Position numbers and translations under genes: made by a program. The notes under the pieces were generated by a model. The model was not told the DNA's origin and did not search any database. It saw only the letters and a list, made by a program, of their open reading frames with translations. From assembly GCF_001458595.1 (NCBI RefSeq), contig NZ_LN890328.1:469791-533790 (forward strand): a stretch of 64,000 nt of DNA, written 5' to 3'. This document shows, piece by piece, positions 38,561 through 47,427 of the stretch. Source of the stretch: Clostridium neonatale. Its GTDB lineage: Bacteria; Bacillota; Clostridia; Clostridiales; Clostridiaceae. The first letter of the stretch is position 1. Every line of letters starts with the position of its first letter.

Positions 38561-40078
38561 TTGAGCTTTAATTTTAAAGATATAGAAATAAAAAAGTTTT
38601 TAAATAAAAAAGTTATTATTTCAACAATTGCTATAGTATTAGTTGTTACTACAGCGGCAATAGGCATAACTATAAAAAAATCAAAATCTAATAAAGATTC
38701 ACAAACAAAGGTGAAATATACAATATTAAATAAAACAAATGTAATGACTACTGTAAGTTCATCAGGAGCAATAAAAAGTGGAACATCTACCAATGTGTAT
38801 TCAAATTTTGATGATAATTATACTTTAAAAGAAGTGAATGTTGAAGTTGGTGATGAGGTAAAAGCAGGAGATGTTTTAGCTGTAATTGATACAAGTGATT
38901 TTGAAAAGGAAATTGAACAACTAGAAGCAACTGTAACTGCTAATGAAACAAAAGCAAAATTAACATTAGAAAAAGCGAAAAAAGCATATGAAGATGAAAA
39001 AAATTTATATGATAATGATTTAAATTCTTCTGTAGTTAATGCAAATGCAACTCTTGAATCAGCTAAGCTTTCACTTGAAAATGCTCAAAGAGTTTATGAA
39101 TATAATAAAATGCTTAATGAAAATGGAGATATTTCAGAAAATGATCTTAAATCAAAAGAGATAGATTTTGAAAACGCAAAAAATGATTATACTAAAGCAG
39201 AAGTAGCATTAAACTCTGCTAAGGTTTCTGCTGAGCAGAGTTTAAAAAATGCACAAACTGATTATGAAAGTGCTCTTGCAAGCTATAATGATAATAGTGA
39301 CAGATTGCAGCTTGAAACTAAAAAAGCAAAGCTTGAAGATAGTAAGGTAATAGCACCTGTTGATGGGACTATTACAGCAGTTAATGTTGCTGTAGGAGAT
39401 AAATGTGGTTCGGGTGCATTTTTTGTAATACAAGATTTAAAAGATTTAATAGTAGATGTTGACGTTGATGAAACTGAAATAGCAAATGTAAAAGTTGGAC
39501 AAAAGGTACAAGTTACAACAGATGCATCAGAAAATCAAATATTAAATGGTGAGATTGTAAGTGTTGATCCAATTTCTAGTGCAGTAGCTAGTACTTCAAG
39601 CAGTTCTTCAAGTAGTAGTGGATCTTCTTCATCAGGAAGTGGCACATCAAATTCAACAAGCAGTGATGTAACATTTACTGCTAAGGTTCAAATAAATGAT
39701 TATAATGAACTTGTTAAAGTAGGAATGAATGCAGTTGTTAATATTATTACAAATGAAGTAAATGATGTTTATGCAGTACCATATGAAGCGATTAAAAATG
39801 AAAATGGACAATCTGTTGTTTATGCAGCTAAAGAAAAAAGTGGAAAGTATGTAGTAGAGTCAATACCAATAACAACAGGATTAGAATCTGATATTTATAC
39901 TGAAGTAAGTGGAACAAATTTAAGTGATGGCTTAATTATTTTAAATGACCCATCAAGTTACAAGGTAGGAGATGAGGTTGACATAAAGTTACCTCAAAAG
40001 CCTCTACAGGCAAATAAAGAAGGGAATTCACAAGATGTGACTAATATTACTGAACCTAAAAAAGATGGTGAGGAGTGA
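38561..40078 (+). CDS. HlyD/MacA-like membrane fusion (adaptor) protein
   Basis: 505 residues. One N-terminal membrane helix (about 18-38), a barrel-sandwich hybrid (NVEVGDEVKAGDVLAVIDTSDF near 90-110, and VIAPVDGTITAVNVAVGDK near 262-280), and between them a hairpin coiled coil (about 115-250). A Ser/Gly-rich insertion lies near 345-365 (SSSSSSSGSSSSGSGTS). The C-terminal part (NAVVNIITNEVNDVYAVPYEAI) is the beta-barrel/MP domain. It links the ABC permease to the TolC-like protein. TTG start 2 nt after the previous stop. Confidence 0.9.
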   Translation: MSFNFKDIEIKKFLNKKVIISTIAIVLVVTTAAIGITIKKSKSNKDSQTKVKYTILNKTNVMTTVSSSGAIKSGTSTNVYSNFDDNYTLKEVNVEVGDEVKAGDVLAVIDTSDFEKEIEQLEATVTANETKAKLTLEKAKKAYEDEKNLYDNDLNSSVVNANATLESAKLSLENAQRVYEYNKMLNENGDISENDLKSKEIDFENAKNDYTKAEVALNSAKVSAEQSLKNAQTDYESALASYNDNSDRLQLETKKAKLEDSKVIAPVDGTITAVNVAVGDKCGSGAFFVIQDLKDLIVDVDVDETEIANVKVGQKVQVTTDASENQILNGEIVSVDPISSAVASTSSSSSSSSGSSSSGSGTSNSTSSDVTFTAKVQINDYNELVKVGMNAVVNIITNEVNDVYAVPYEAIKNENGQSVVYAAKEKSGKYVVESIPITTGLESDIYTEVSGTNLSDGLIILNDPSSYKVGDEVDIKLPQKPLQANKEGNSQDVTNITEPKKDGEE

Positions 40079-40083
40079 TTATC

Positions 40084-40821
40084 GTGAATAAAAAAATAAT
40101 AGAAATGAAAGATATAGTAAAAAGTTTCTATATAGGAACTCCCAATCAGTTAAACATTTTAAAAGGAATTAATATAACAGTAGAAGAAGGAGAATTTGTA
40201 TCTATTGTTGGTAGTTCTGGTTCTGGTAAAAGTACACTTATGAACATAATAGGAGCGCTTGATAGGGCAACTTCTGGCTCATATATTTTAGATGGAACTA
40301 ATATTCAGGATATATCAGATAACGGATTATCAGAAATAAGAAACAAAAAAATAGGTTTTGTGTTTCAAACTTATAATCTAATACCTAGAAGTTCAGCACT
40401 AAAAAACGTTGAATTACCACTTCTTTATGCTGGAATGGACAGAAAAGAAAGAAAAGAAAGAGCAGAAAGCTTTTTAGAGCTGGTAGGAATGAAAGATAGA
40501 ATGAGTCACCAGCCAAATGAATTATCAGGTGGACAGAAACAAAGAGTAGCAATTGCCAGGGCCTTAGCTACAAATCCAAGCATAATACTTGCCGATGAAC
40601 CTACAGGAGCACTCGATTCAGCAACAGGAAGATTAGTAATGGACTTGTTTCATAAAGTGCATGAAGAACAGGGAAAGACCATAGTGTTTATAACACATAA
40701 TAATGAACTAGCAGATGAGACAGAGAGAATAATAACATTAAAAGATGGTAACATCATATCAGAAGAAGATAATAAAAGATATTTTAAAAGATTTGGAAAT
40801 GGTGAAGTATCATGTTTATAA
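40084..40821 (+). CDS. MacB-type ABC transporter ATP-binding protein
   Basis: 245 residues from the GTG at 40084, 8 nt after AGGAG; the GTG at 40075 overlaps that site. Walker A GSSGSGKST, Q-loop FQTYNLIPR, signature LSGGQKQRVAIARAL, Walker B IILADEPTGALDS and the H-loop ITHN are complete. It belongs to the LolD/MacB/FtsE group, which powers mechanotransmission rather than classical substrate transport. It overlaps the permease gene by 10 bp. Confidence 0.94.
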   Translation: MNKKIIEMKDIVKSFYIGTPNQLNILKGINITVEEGEFVSIVGSSGSGKSTLMNIIGALDRATSGSYILDGTNIQDISDNGLSEIRNKKIGFVFQTYNLIPRSSALKNVELPLLYAGMDRKERKERAESFLELVGMKDRMSHQPNELSGGQKQRVAIARALATNPSIILADEPTGALDSATGRLVMDLFHKVHEEQGKTIVFITHNNELADETERIITLKDGNIISEEDNKRYFKRFGNGEVSCL

Positions 40822-42335
40822 AAGAAAATATAGCATTAGCTTTAGCAGGGCTTAAATCTAATAAAATGCGTGCAATACTTACTATGCTTGGTATAATTAT
40901 AGGTATAGCATCGGTAATAAGTATTGTTTCAGTAGGAAATGCAATGACTTCTTCTGTAACTAGTTCAATGGCAGATATGGGAACAAGTAATATTATGGTA
41001 AATGTAACTGAAAAGAGCACCACAACTACTACAGATACACCACAATCTCAAGATGGTAATAATGGTGGAGATGGTAAAGATAGCGAAATGGCAGATGGTG
41101 ATCCACAAGGTGGTGATATGCCGGGCGGTGGGGGCCCTGAAGCTGGTAGAGGTGGCCCACAAGCTGGTGGAGGCGGAATGCCAGGCGGCGGAGGCGGTGC
41201 TCCATCTGGTGGAGGCGGAATGCCAGGTGGCGGAGGCGGTGCTCCATCTGGTGGTGGTGGAATGCCAGGTGGCGGAGGCGGCGGAGGTCGTCCAGGAATG
41301 TTTGGCTCAGATGCTTCTACACCAGATGATAAAGACCTTATAACAATGGATACTATTAAGGATCTAGAAGAAACTTTCAGTGATAAAATTAAAGCTGTTA
41401 GTGTTTCAGAAACTAAAGATTCAGGAAAAGCTAAAGATGGGACAGCATATGCCAATGTAAGCATAAAAGGTACTAATCCTGGTTATGCAGATGTTGAGAA
41501 CATAGAGCTTATTGATGGAAGATATATTTCTGACAAAGATATGGATAGTGCAAAAAAGGTTGCTGTTGTGTCAGATAAGTTAGTTACTAAAATTTTTGGA
41601 GAAGGAGCAGATCCAATAGGAGAGCAGGTTAAAATATATACATCAGATGCAATTTACTCATATACAATAATAGGCATTTATGAATATAAGTCTAAAGGAA
41701 CAGTTACAACAGCCTCAGAAGAAAAATTAACTACAGATTTATATATACCTGTAACTGCTGTTAAAACATCTTCAACAGATAAAAATTATCAATCACTTAC
41801 AATAAGAGCAAATGATGATGTTGATATACAGGATTTTACTGACGAAGTTCAATCATACTTTGATCAAATATATGCTAGAAATACTGAATGGGAAGCTAGT
41901 GTAAGCAATATGGAAAGTATGCTTGAATCAATGACATCAATGATGAGTACAATAGCTCTTGCTATATCAGCCATAGCAGGAATATCACTTGTAGTTGGTG
42001 GGATTGGTGTAATGAATATAATGCTTGTATCAGTTACTGAAAGAACAAGAGAAATTGGTACAAGAAAGGCATTAGGTGCTAAAGGTAGTCATATTAAGAT
42101 GCAATTTATTATAGAATCTATGATTATATGTGCAATGGGAGGAATTATAGGAATAATTCTAGGCATTGTATGCGGTGCAGTTGCTTCTAACTTAATGGGA
42201 TATGCAGTTGTTATATCTCCTGTAGTAATATTAGGAAGCTTCACATTTTCTATGGCTATTGGAGTTTTCTTTGGCTATTATCCAGCTAAAAAAGCAGCAT
42301 CTCTTGATCCTATTGAGGCATTAAGATACGAATAG
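40812..42335 (+). CDS. MacB-like ABC permease with Gly/Met/Pro-rich repeat insertion
   Basis: 507 residues with the MacB topology: one N-terminal helix (ILTMLGIIIGIASVISIVSVG), a large extracytoplasmic domain (about 45-370) and three C-terminal helices (MSTIALAISAIAGISLVVGG and following) in an FtsX domain ending DPIEALRYE. The MacB core is normal, but residues 88-162 are an insertion of Gly-rich repeats (GGGGMPGGGGGAPSG) coded by a 42-bp tandem repeat. It faces outward and probably is a flexible linker or surface spacer. The exported substrate is unknown; peptides, lipopeptides or antimicrobials are usual for the family. Confidence 0.9.
   Translation: MFIKENIALALAGLKSNKMRAILTMLGIIIGIASVISIVSVGNAMTSSVTSSMADMGTSNIMVNVTEKSTTTTTDTPQSQDGNNGGDGKDSEMADGDPQGGDMPGGGGPEAGRGGPQAGGGGMPGGGGGAPSGGGGMPGGGGGAPSGGGGMPGGGGGGGRPGMFGSDASTPDDKDLITMDTIKDLEETFSDKIKAVSVSETKDSGKAKDGTAYANVSIKGTNPGYADVENIELIDGRYISDKDMDSAKKVAVVSDKLVTKIFGEGADPIGEQVKIYTSDAIYSYTIIGIYEYKSKGTVTTASEEKLTTDLYIPVTAVKTSSTDKNYQSLTIRANDDVDIQDFTDEVQSYFDQIYARNTEWEASVSNMESMLESMTSMMSTIALAISAIAGISLVVGGIGVMNIMLVSVTERTREIGTRKALGAKGSHIKMQFIIESMIICAMGGIIGIILGIVCGAVASNLMGYAVVISPVVILGSFTFSMAIGVFFGYYPAKKAASLDPIEALRYE
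41166..41288 (+). repeat. 42-bp in-frame tandem repeat in the MacB-like gene
   Basis: Two full copies (41166-41207, 41208-41249) and most of a third. Each codes for GGGGMPGGGGGAPS. The stretch is about 65-70% GC in a genome of about 28-30% GC. Confidence 0.9.
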
Positions 42336-42382
42336 AATATATTGATTTTATTGCATATAATGATATAATTTAGTAGTAGAAT

Positions 42383-42418
42383 AACAAAGGAGCTTTGTCG
42401 AGTACAAGCTCCTTTGTT
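42383..42418 (+). terminator. Hairpin after the exporter operon
   Basis: A 12-bp perfect stem AACAAAGGAGCT/AGCTCCTTTGTT with a 12-nt loop. It lacks a clean T run, so it is probably but not certainly a terminator. Confidence 0.55.
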
Positions 42419-42491
42419 AATAAAAATATAGATATATGTGAATTAAATTGTAAAAATCACATAATATATTAAAAATTGGAGGAAAGAGTTA

Positions 42492-43520
42492 ATGTACAGT
42501 TTTGTAAACGACTATAGTGAAGGAGCTCATCCAAGAATAATGGAAGCTATGGTGAAAACAAATTTGGAACAAACAAGTGGATATAGCACAGATTATCATA
42601 CTGAAAATGCTAAGAGACTTATAAAAAAGGCAATTGATTGTGACGATGTTAACATACATATACTTGTTGGTGGAACTCAGACAAATGCAATTGCAATTTC
42701 GTCTTTTTTAAGACCACATCAGGCTGCAATTGGAGTAGATACTGCACATATTAATGTTCATGAAACTGGAGCAATTGAAGCTACAGGACATAAAGTTTTG
42801 ACTGCACAAAGTGAGGATGGTAAATTAAAGCCAGAGATGATTCAAAAAATAGTCAATGAACATACTGATGAACATATGGTGCAACCAAAATTGGTATACA
42901 TATCAAACTCAACAGAGATTGGGACAATATACAAATTAGATGAAATAAAGGCCATAAAGGAATGCTGCAATAAGAATAATTTACTTTTATTTCTAGATGG
43001 AGCACGTTTAGGTGTAGGTCTTACATCAAAAGAAAGTGATGTTAAATTAAGTGATTTGCCAAAGCTTTGTGATGCTTTTTATATAGGAGGTACAAAAAAT
43101 GGAGCATTATTTGGAGAAGCACTTGTGATATGTAATAATTCTTTAAATGAAGATTTTAGATTTTTAATAAAGCAGAAGGGTGCAATGTTAGCTAAAGGAA
43201 GACTTCTGGGAATTCAATTTGAGGAACTATTTAAAGATGATTTATATTTTGAATTGGCTAGACATGCCAATAAGATGGCTATATTAATTAAAAATGCAAT
43301 CTCTGAGAAAGGATATAAGTTTAAATCAGATTCATCAACTAATCAACAGTTTCCTATTTTACCTAATGATTTAATAAGTGAACTCGAAGAAAAATTTTCT
43401 CTTGGAGATATAATTCGTGTAGATGATAAAAATAGTTCTATAAGAATTGTAACCTCTTGGGCTACAGATGAAAATATTGTATATGAATTTATTAAAATAA
43501 TAAAAAAATTTGATAAATAG
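42492..43520 (+). CDS. Threonine aldolase-like PLP enzyme (beta-eliminating lyase family)
   Basis: 342 residues. NDYSEGAHPRIMEAM at the start binds the cofactor and substrate; GTQTNAIAIS near 60, HETGAIEATGHKV near 92 and DGARLGVGL near 172 follow. The PLP-binding lysine lies in IGGTKNGALFGE near 202. It should cleave L-threonine or L-allo-threonine to glycine and acetaldehyde. Some relatives have other amino acid lyase activities, so substrate is not fixed. GGAGG lies upstream of the ATG. It is monocistronic. Confidence 0.88.
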   Translation: MYSFVNDYSEGAHPRIMEAMVKTNLEQTSGYSTDYHTENAKRLIKKAIDCDDVNIHILVGGTQTNAIAISSFLRPHQAAIGVDTAHINVHETGAIEATGHKVLTAQSEDGKLKPEMIQKIVNEHTDEHMVQPKLVYISNSTEIGTIYKLDEIKAIKECCNKNNLLLFLDGARLGVGLTSKESDVKLSDLPKLCDAFYIGGTKNGALFGEALVICNNSLNEDFRFLIKQKGAMLAKGRLLGIQFEELFKDDLYFELARHANKMAILIKNAISEKGYKFKSDSSTNQQFPILPNDLISELEEKFSLGDIIRVDDKNSSIRIVTSWATDENIVYEFIKIIKKFDK

Positions 43521-43628
43521 TAATAATTTTGAAGAGTGTTGATTTGAAAAAAATATGTAATTATGTTATATTTGTTATAGCATTTTTATAAAATACAATT
43601 TCTGAAAAGTAAGAGAGGGGAATAAAAA

Positions 43629-43853
43629 ATGATATTAGTAAATTGTGCATTAAGACAAGATGATATTGTTGCAATAGTTGAAGCTGTAGAATTTGAAGGA
43701 AAAAAGCCATTTAAATTAAATAAAAAACAAGGTATTCAATTATATTTTGATGCAGATGTTGCAGATAGTCAAGCAGCAGCAAAAGAAATAAAAGCAGCTA
43801 TAAAAGCTACTGAAGTGGGAAGGGCATTATTTTTTAATGTTACAGCTCAATAA
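43629..43853 (+). CDS. Small hypothetical protein, 74 residues
   Basis: A compact, well-coded gene with an excellent site (AGAGGGG) and a terminator after it. Sequence: starts MILVNCALRQDDIVAIVEAVE and ends GRALFFNVTAQ; the middle is a beta-alpha-beta pattern (KKQGIQLYFDADVADSQAAA). I do not recognise a family. No membrane segment. Cytoplasmic. Confidence 0.7.
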   Translation: MILVNCALRQDDIVAIVEAVEFEGKKPFKLNKKQGIQLYFDADVADSQAAAKEIKAAIKATEVGRALFFNVTAQ

Positions 43854-43871
43854 TTATATAATTAATAAGAT

Positions 43872-43903
43872 AAGGTTGTCTAATTATTAGGACAACCTTT
43901 TTC
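43872..43903. terminator. Terminator between the small hypothetical and the deacylase gene
   Basis: A 9-bp stem AAGGTTGTC/GACAACCTT with a 10-nt loop and T5 tail. Confidence 0.75.
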
Positions 43904-43909
43904 CATATA

Positions 43910-44398
43910 TCAGATTTCTATTATATGAACTTTATTTCCACATTTTTCAATGACCTTTTCTAAATCTTTAAAGGATATCCAGACGGTTGCAGTATTCACA
44001 TTTGGATGAAAGCCAAGGTAGTTTTCATTTATAATATTTTTATCAAAAACAAGCTCAACCTCATGATTAATATCATTCAAAATTCCAAAAGGAGTTACTG
44101 ATCCTTTGGTTAACTTGAGGTAATGATAAAGTTTTTCTTCAGAAGCAAAGCTTAAAGGAGAAGAAGATAGTTTTTTTTGAAGATCTTTTAAATTAACACG
44201 TTTGTTTTGTGAAAGGACAACTAAAAAGAATTTAGAACCTTTTCTATCTTTTAAAAATAAATTTTTACATCCATATCCTATATTGAGTTCATCAATAGCA
44301 ATTGCTTCTTCTACAGTAAAAACGGCAGGATGTTTTGTTATATCATATTTTATGTTCAAATCAGCTAATGTTTTGTAAACAAGGATTTCAGTAAGCAT
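43910..44398 (-). CDS. Prolyl-tRNA deacylase-like protein (ProX/YbaK family)
   Basis: 162 residues. YDITKHPAVFTVEEAIAID near 18-36 is the YbaK/ProX opening. KNLFLKDRKGSKFFLVVL near 44 carries the conserved lysine that acts in deacylation of mischarged Ala-tRNA(Pro), and GSVTPFGILND near 100 is a family motif. Single domain, cytosolic, free-standing trans-editing type. AAGGAG precedes the ATG. Confidence 0.88.
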   Translation of the reverse strand: MLTEILVYKTLADLNIKYDITKHPAVFTVEEAIAIDELNIGYGCKNLFLKDRKGSKFFLVVLSQNKRVNLKDLQKKLSSSPLSFASEEKLYHYLKLTKGSVTPFGILNDINHEVELVFDKNIINENYLGFHPNVNTATVWISFKDLEKVIEKCGNKVHIIEI

Positions 44399-44541
44399 AT
44401 AAATAACTCCTTTTAGACTAAATTATGTATATTTTATGAAACAATTATATTATAACACATACAAGATATATCTTTAGGATATGAGTCACATGTATTAAAA
44501 AGATTTAATATAATAAATGAAAGCTCTTTTTAGGAGAAAAT

Positions 44542-45180
44542 ATGGATAGCAATGGATTTGGTAATTTTGAAGATATTTTTAGAGCTTGTGGACTTGGAAA
44601 CATAAATATGGATGATTTAAAAAATAGTAAAGATAATAAATCCAATGAAGAAAAGTTTAGAGATAAAACTACAAGTGATGGTAATGCACAAGATACAGGA
44701 GGTGGATTTAATTTTGGATGCAATGATATTCCGGGAGGTTTCCAAAATGTAAATCCAGAACTTTTTATAGTAGTTGCAGAAATACTCGGAAATGTAATGG
44801 CTGGAAATATGCCATTTAATGTTCAAAATGCAGTAGGAAATTGGCTTGAACTCGTAGGGCAAGTTATATTGACTTATAATTCACAACAACAGTATTTTCA
44901 AGGTGGACCAGGAAGATATTTTAATCCTATGTACTATAATGTAAGTAATCCTTTCTGTAATCAGACCTCAACGAGCTCTGCAGAAGATAATATGACCTCT
45001 TATGGTGTATCAAAATCAGAAGGGGAATCAAGTGAAGAGAAAGGCAGTGGATCATCTAAAAAATATTCAAAAAAGAATAAGAAAAATGATGATATTAGAG
45101 TACTTAAAAATAAAATGGAAGATTTATTATCTCAAATTCAAGATATAAAAGAAGAAATAAATAATATTAAAAAGAATTAA
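44542..45180 (+). CDS. Hypothetical protein with hydrophobic core helix and coiled-coil C-terminus
   Basis: 212 residues. A low-complexity Asn/Asp/Gly N-terminal part (FNFGCNDIPGGFQNVNPE), one helix that is hydrophobic but not clearly transmembrane (VVAEILGNVMAGNMPFNVQN near 80-100), a Tyr/Gln-rich stretch and a charged Lys/Ser tail ending in a coiled coil (LKNKMEDLLSQIQDIKEEIN). No family recognised. AGGAG precedes the ATG. The composition is that of clostridial coat- or surface-associated proteins, but this is only a guess. Confidence 0.65.
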   Translation: MDSNGFGNFEDIFRACGLGNINMDDLKNSKDNKSNEEKFRDKTTSDGNAQDTGGGFNFGCNDIPGGFQNVNPELFIVVAEILGNVMAGNMPFNVQNAVGNWLELVGQVILTYNSQQQYFQGGPGRYFNPMYYNVSNPFCNQTSTSSAEDNMTSYGVSKSEGESSEEKGSGSSKKYSKKNKKNDDIRVLKNKMEDLLSQIQDIKEEINNIKKN

Positions 45181-45222
45181 GCATAAGGTTCCGTTTGAGT
45201 GTAACCTATGCTTAATTCTTTT
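45175..45222 (+). terminator. Terminator overlapping the stop codon of the preceding gene
   Basis: A 15-bp stem with one bulged A (45175-45190 with 45203-45218) followed by a short T run. Confidence 0.65.
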
Positions 45223-45352
45223 GTGAAAATCTCTAAATTAAAGATTATATAGGGTTAAAATATCAAAACATTTAATGTATAATGTAATTAAGAATTATAT
45301 TATAATGTATTAAAAACTGTATTAATATAAAGTAAGGTGACATATAATAAAA

Positions 45353-45892
45353 ATGAGTAAAATTAAAAATGCATTAGGACACTTTATAACAATAACCAAT
45401 CACAAATTACTAGTAATGAAATCTTGTTTTAAAGTCGGTTTATATAAACAGGGACTATTACATGATTTATCGAAGTATAATCCAGTGGAATTTTTTGCTG
45501 GAATTAAGTACTATAACGGTAGTATTAGTCCAAATGGCATTCAAAAGAAACAAGAAGGACTTTCAGAGGCATGGCTGCATCATAAAGGAAGAAATAAACA
45601 TCATTTTGAGTATTGGATAGATTACGGTATTAAAGAAAGTGAAGGACTAAAAGGTATGAATATGCCGACTAAATATGTTGTGGAAATGTTTATAGATAGG
45701 ATGAGTGCTTCAAAAAATTATTTGAAGGAAAAATATACTCAAAGAAGTGCGCTGGAGTATTATGAAGCAAGAAAAGATTATTATATACTGCATCCTGAAA
45801 GCAGAGAGCTTTTGGAATTTTTACTTAATAAACTATGTGATGAAGGTGAAGAAAATACTTTAAAGTATATAAAGAATAATATTCTTAAATAA
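45353..45892 (+). CDS. DUF5662-family protein
   Basis: 179 residues. HFITITNHKLLVMKSCFKVG near 10, GLLHDLSKYNPVEFF near 34 and AWLHHKGRNKHHFEYWIDY near 72 are the conserved histidine/aspartate segments of this family, which recalls HD-type hydrolases (HDLSKY). Substrate unknown. AAGGTGAC lies a little far upstream of the ATG. It stands alone. Confidence 0.75.
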   Translation: MSKIKNALGHFITITNHKLLVMKSCFKVGLYKQGLLHDLSKYNPVEFFAGIKYYNGSISPNGIQKKQEGLSEAWLHHKGRNKHHFEYWIDYGIKESEGLKGMNMPTKYVVEMFIDRMSASKNYLKEKYTQRSALEYYEARKDYYILHPESRELLEFLLNKLCDEGEENTLKYIKNNILK

Positions 45893-46010
45893 GTAATTAT
45901 ATATTGTTTAATTTATGATTATAAGTAGATTATAAATTAAATAACACATTCCATGAAAAGGTTTAATATGGTGGAGTGTTAATTAATATATGAAGTTTAA
46001 TAGAGTTTAT

Positions 46011-46018
46011 GGGGGGGG
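46011..46018 (+). promoter_or_regulatory. G8 tract serving as ribosome-binding site
   Basis: Eight G, 5 nt before the ATG at 46024. The same arrangement occurs before the Spo0E-like gene at 25119. Length variation of the tract would alter the spacing to the start. Confidence 0.5.
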
Positions 46019-46023
46019 ACGAT

Positions 46024-46176
46024 ATGAACGTAGTATCTACAATGGTATTAAGAGGTGAGAACTTAGACGACTTAAGTAACAAACTGAATAAAGAGCTACT
46101 TAGGTATAGTGGAAAGGACATTTTGGATGTAAAAATTTTAAGTGCTACTGAAGCTGTTATTGTATTTAAAAATTAA
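46024..46176 (+). CDS. Small hypothetical protein, 50 residues
   Basis: The frame reads MNVVSTMVLRGENLDDLSNK and ends AVIVFKN. A beta-alpha-beta-beta pattern without a membrane segment. It is bracketed by a G8 ribosome site and a very strong terminator, which together indicate a real transcription unit. No family recognised. Confidence 0.6.
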   Translation: MNVVSTMVLRGENLDDLSNKLNKELLRYSGKDILDVKILSATEAVIVFKN

Positions 46177-46191
46177 TTGATTTTGTTACTT

Positions 46192-46246
46192 AAAAAGCAT
46201 TTGTATTGATTATGATGAAACTAATCAATACAAATGCTTTTTAATT
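46192..46246. terminator. Strong terminator after the 50-residue gene
   Basis: A 21-bp perfect stem (46192-46212 with 46222-46242), 9-nt loop, flanked by A5 and T5. Confidence 0.88.
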
Positions 46247-46288
46247 CTTTAGAAAATTATATTGACGATTTTTTATTTATAATAATAT

Positions 46289-46297
46289 TTTGTCGAA
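46289..46297 (+). promoter_or_regulatory. Possible Spo0A box
   Basis: TTTGTCGAA, about 180 nt before the replisome-organizer-like gene, in a non-coding gap of 300 nt that otherwise holds only AT-rich sequence. Confidence 0.3.
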
Positions 46298-46477
46298 CGA
46301 AAAATATAAAAAATTTATAAAAAACATATAGATTTTTAGTACTAAACCATATATCTATTATATAAGAGAATTTTTTATAAAAAATAAGATCAAAAAAACT
46401 AAAAATTATATGTGTTTTTTTAATCTCGCGCGTATATCTTTTATGAAGGAAAAAATTATTTATAGGAGTGATAAATT

Positions 46478-47332
46478 ATGAAAAAGAGAACTCATGTTAG
46501 GTTTAGAGTGGATATGTATGATGATATCAAGTGTAAGATAATTGATACAATGGCTAGAAGGGATCTTATACATTACGTTTTAGCTAGATTAATAGTATTA
46601 GCTGGAAAAGTAGATTTAGATGGAGAGTTATATATTACAAAAAATATGCCTTATACAATAGAAACTTTAGGAATAGAATTTAACAGAAGTTATGAAGAAG
46701 TTGAATATGCTATAGGTGTTTTAAATGAATTAGAAATTATTCATATATCAGAAGAAAATACTTTTAAGGTGAAAAATTGGGCCAAGCACCAAAATAATTG
46801 CAGAAGAAAAGAAATAATAAAAGATGATCACAAGGAAGATGAAAAGTTCCAGAATAATATATTAGTAAAAGATAGAGATAATAAAAATAATATTATAGAA
46901 GTTGAAGTTAGGAATGATGTCATAGATGAAATCACAAAAAATAATGAAACGACACATTATGAGAAAGAATCTGAGCCAATTAATATTATTAATAAGACTA
47001 ATGATCAAAAAGATAATAATAACGCAACATATTTTATGAAAAGTAATTTAAGTAATAATGAGAATATAGAGAATTCAAATAAAATGACTATAAATTGTAA
47101 TCCTAAAATAAAAAACACAGATAGAAGTAATAAAAAAGCAAAAGATAAAATAGGTACAGAGGAAAGAGGAGTATCTTTAAAAAAAGATGATAAAAATATT
47201 AATAAAAAAATGACTGCAGAGCAAATTAAGGAGGTATTCGGAACGGAAGAAGTGATTTCTATATTTGCAGAAGATCAGGATGAGCTTTTTATTGGTGAAA
47301 GCAGGGTTGTAAAAGTTTTTGATCTCACGTAA
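46478..47332 (+). CDS. Protein with phage replisome organizer-like N-terminus
   Basis: 284 residues. Residues 1-110 look like the winged-helix N-terminal domain of phage replisome organizers (RFRVDMYDDIKCKIIDTMAR; LNELEIIHISEENTFKVKNW). The rest is a long, disordered Asn/Lys-rich linker, then a short C-terminal part (MTAEQIKEVFGTEEVISIF). No DnaD C-terminal domain is visible. No other phage gene is nearby, so it is a domesticated or orphan protein. AGGAGTG precedes the ATG. Confidence 0.68.
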   Translation: MKKRTHVRFRVDMYDDIKCKIIDTMARRDLIHYVLARLIVLAGKVDLDGELYITKNMPYTIETLGIEFNRSYEEVEYAIGVLNELEIIHISEENTFKVKNWAKHQNNCRRKEIIKDDHKEDEKFQNNILVKDRDNKNNIIEVEVRNDVIDEITKNNETTHYEKESEPINIINKTNDQKDNNNATYFMKSNLSNNENIENSNKMTINCNPKIKNTDRSNKKAKDKIGTEERGVSLKKDDKNINKKMTAEQIKEVFGTEEVISIFAEDQDELFIGESRVVKVFDLT

Positions 47333-47427
47333 TATCGTATGGGTACAATTGCTATAAATTTTTTGCAGTGATATAATGACCATAATATTTTTATATACAA
47401 TTAAAAGTTATAAGGGGGCTATATTAT

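Noticed and set aside
38518..38793. Hydrophobic minus-strand frame at the start of the adaptor gene
   Set aside because: Antisense of the membrane helix; no independent support.
41048..41464. Pro-rich reading frame on the minus strand
   Set aside because: It is the shadow of the Gly-rich repeat of the MacB-like permease (GGN codons read backwards as Pro).
46478..47332. Prophage region
   Set aside because: Only one phage-like domain protein; no integrase, capsid, terminase or lysis genes nearby.
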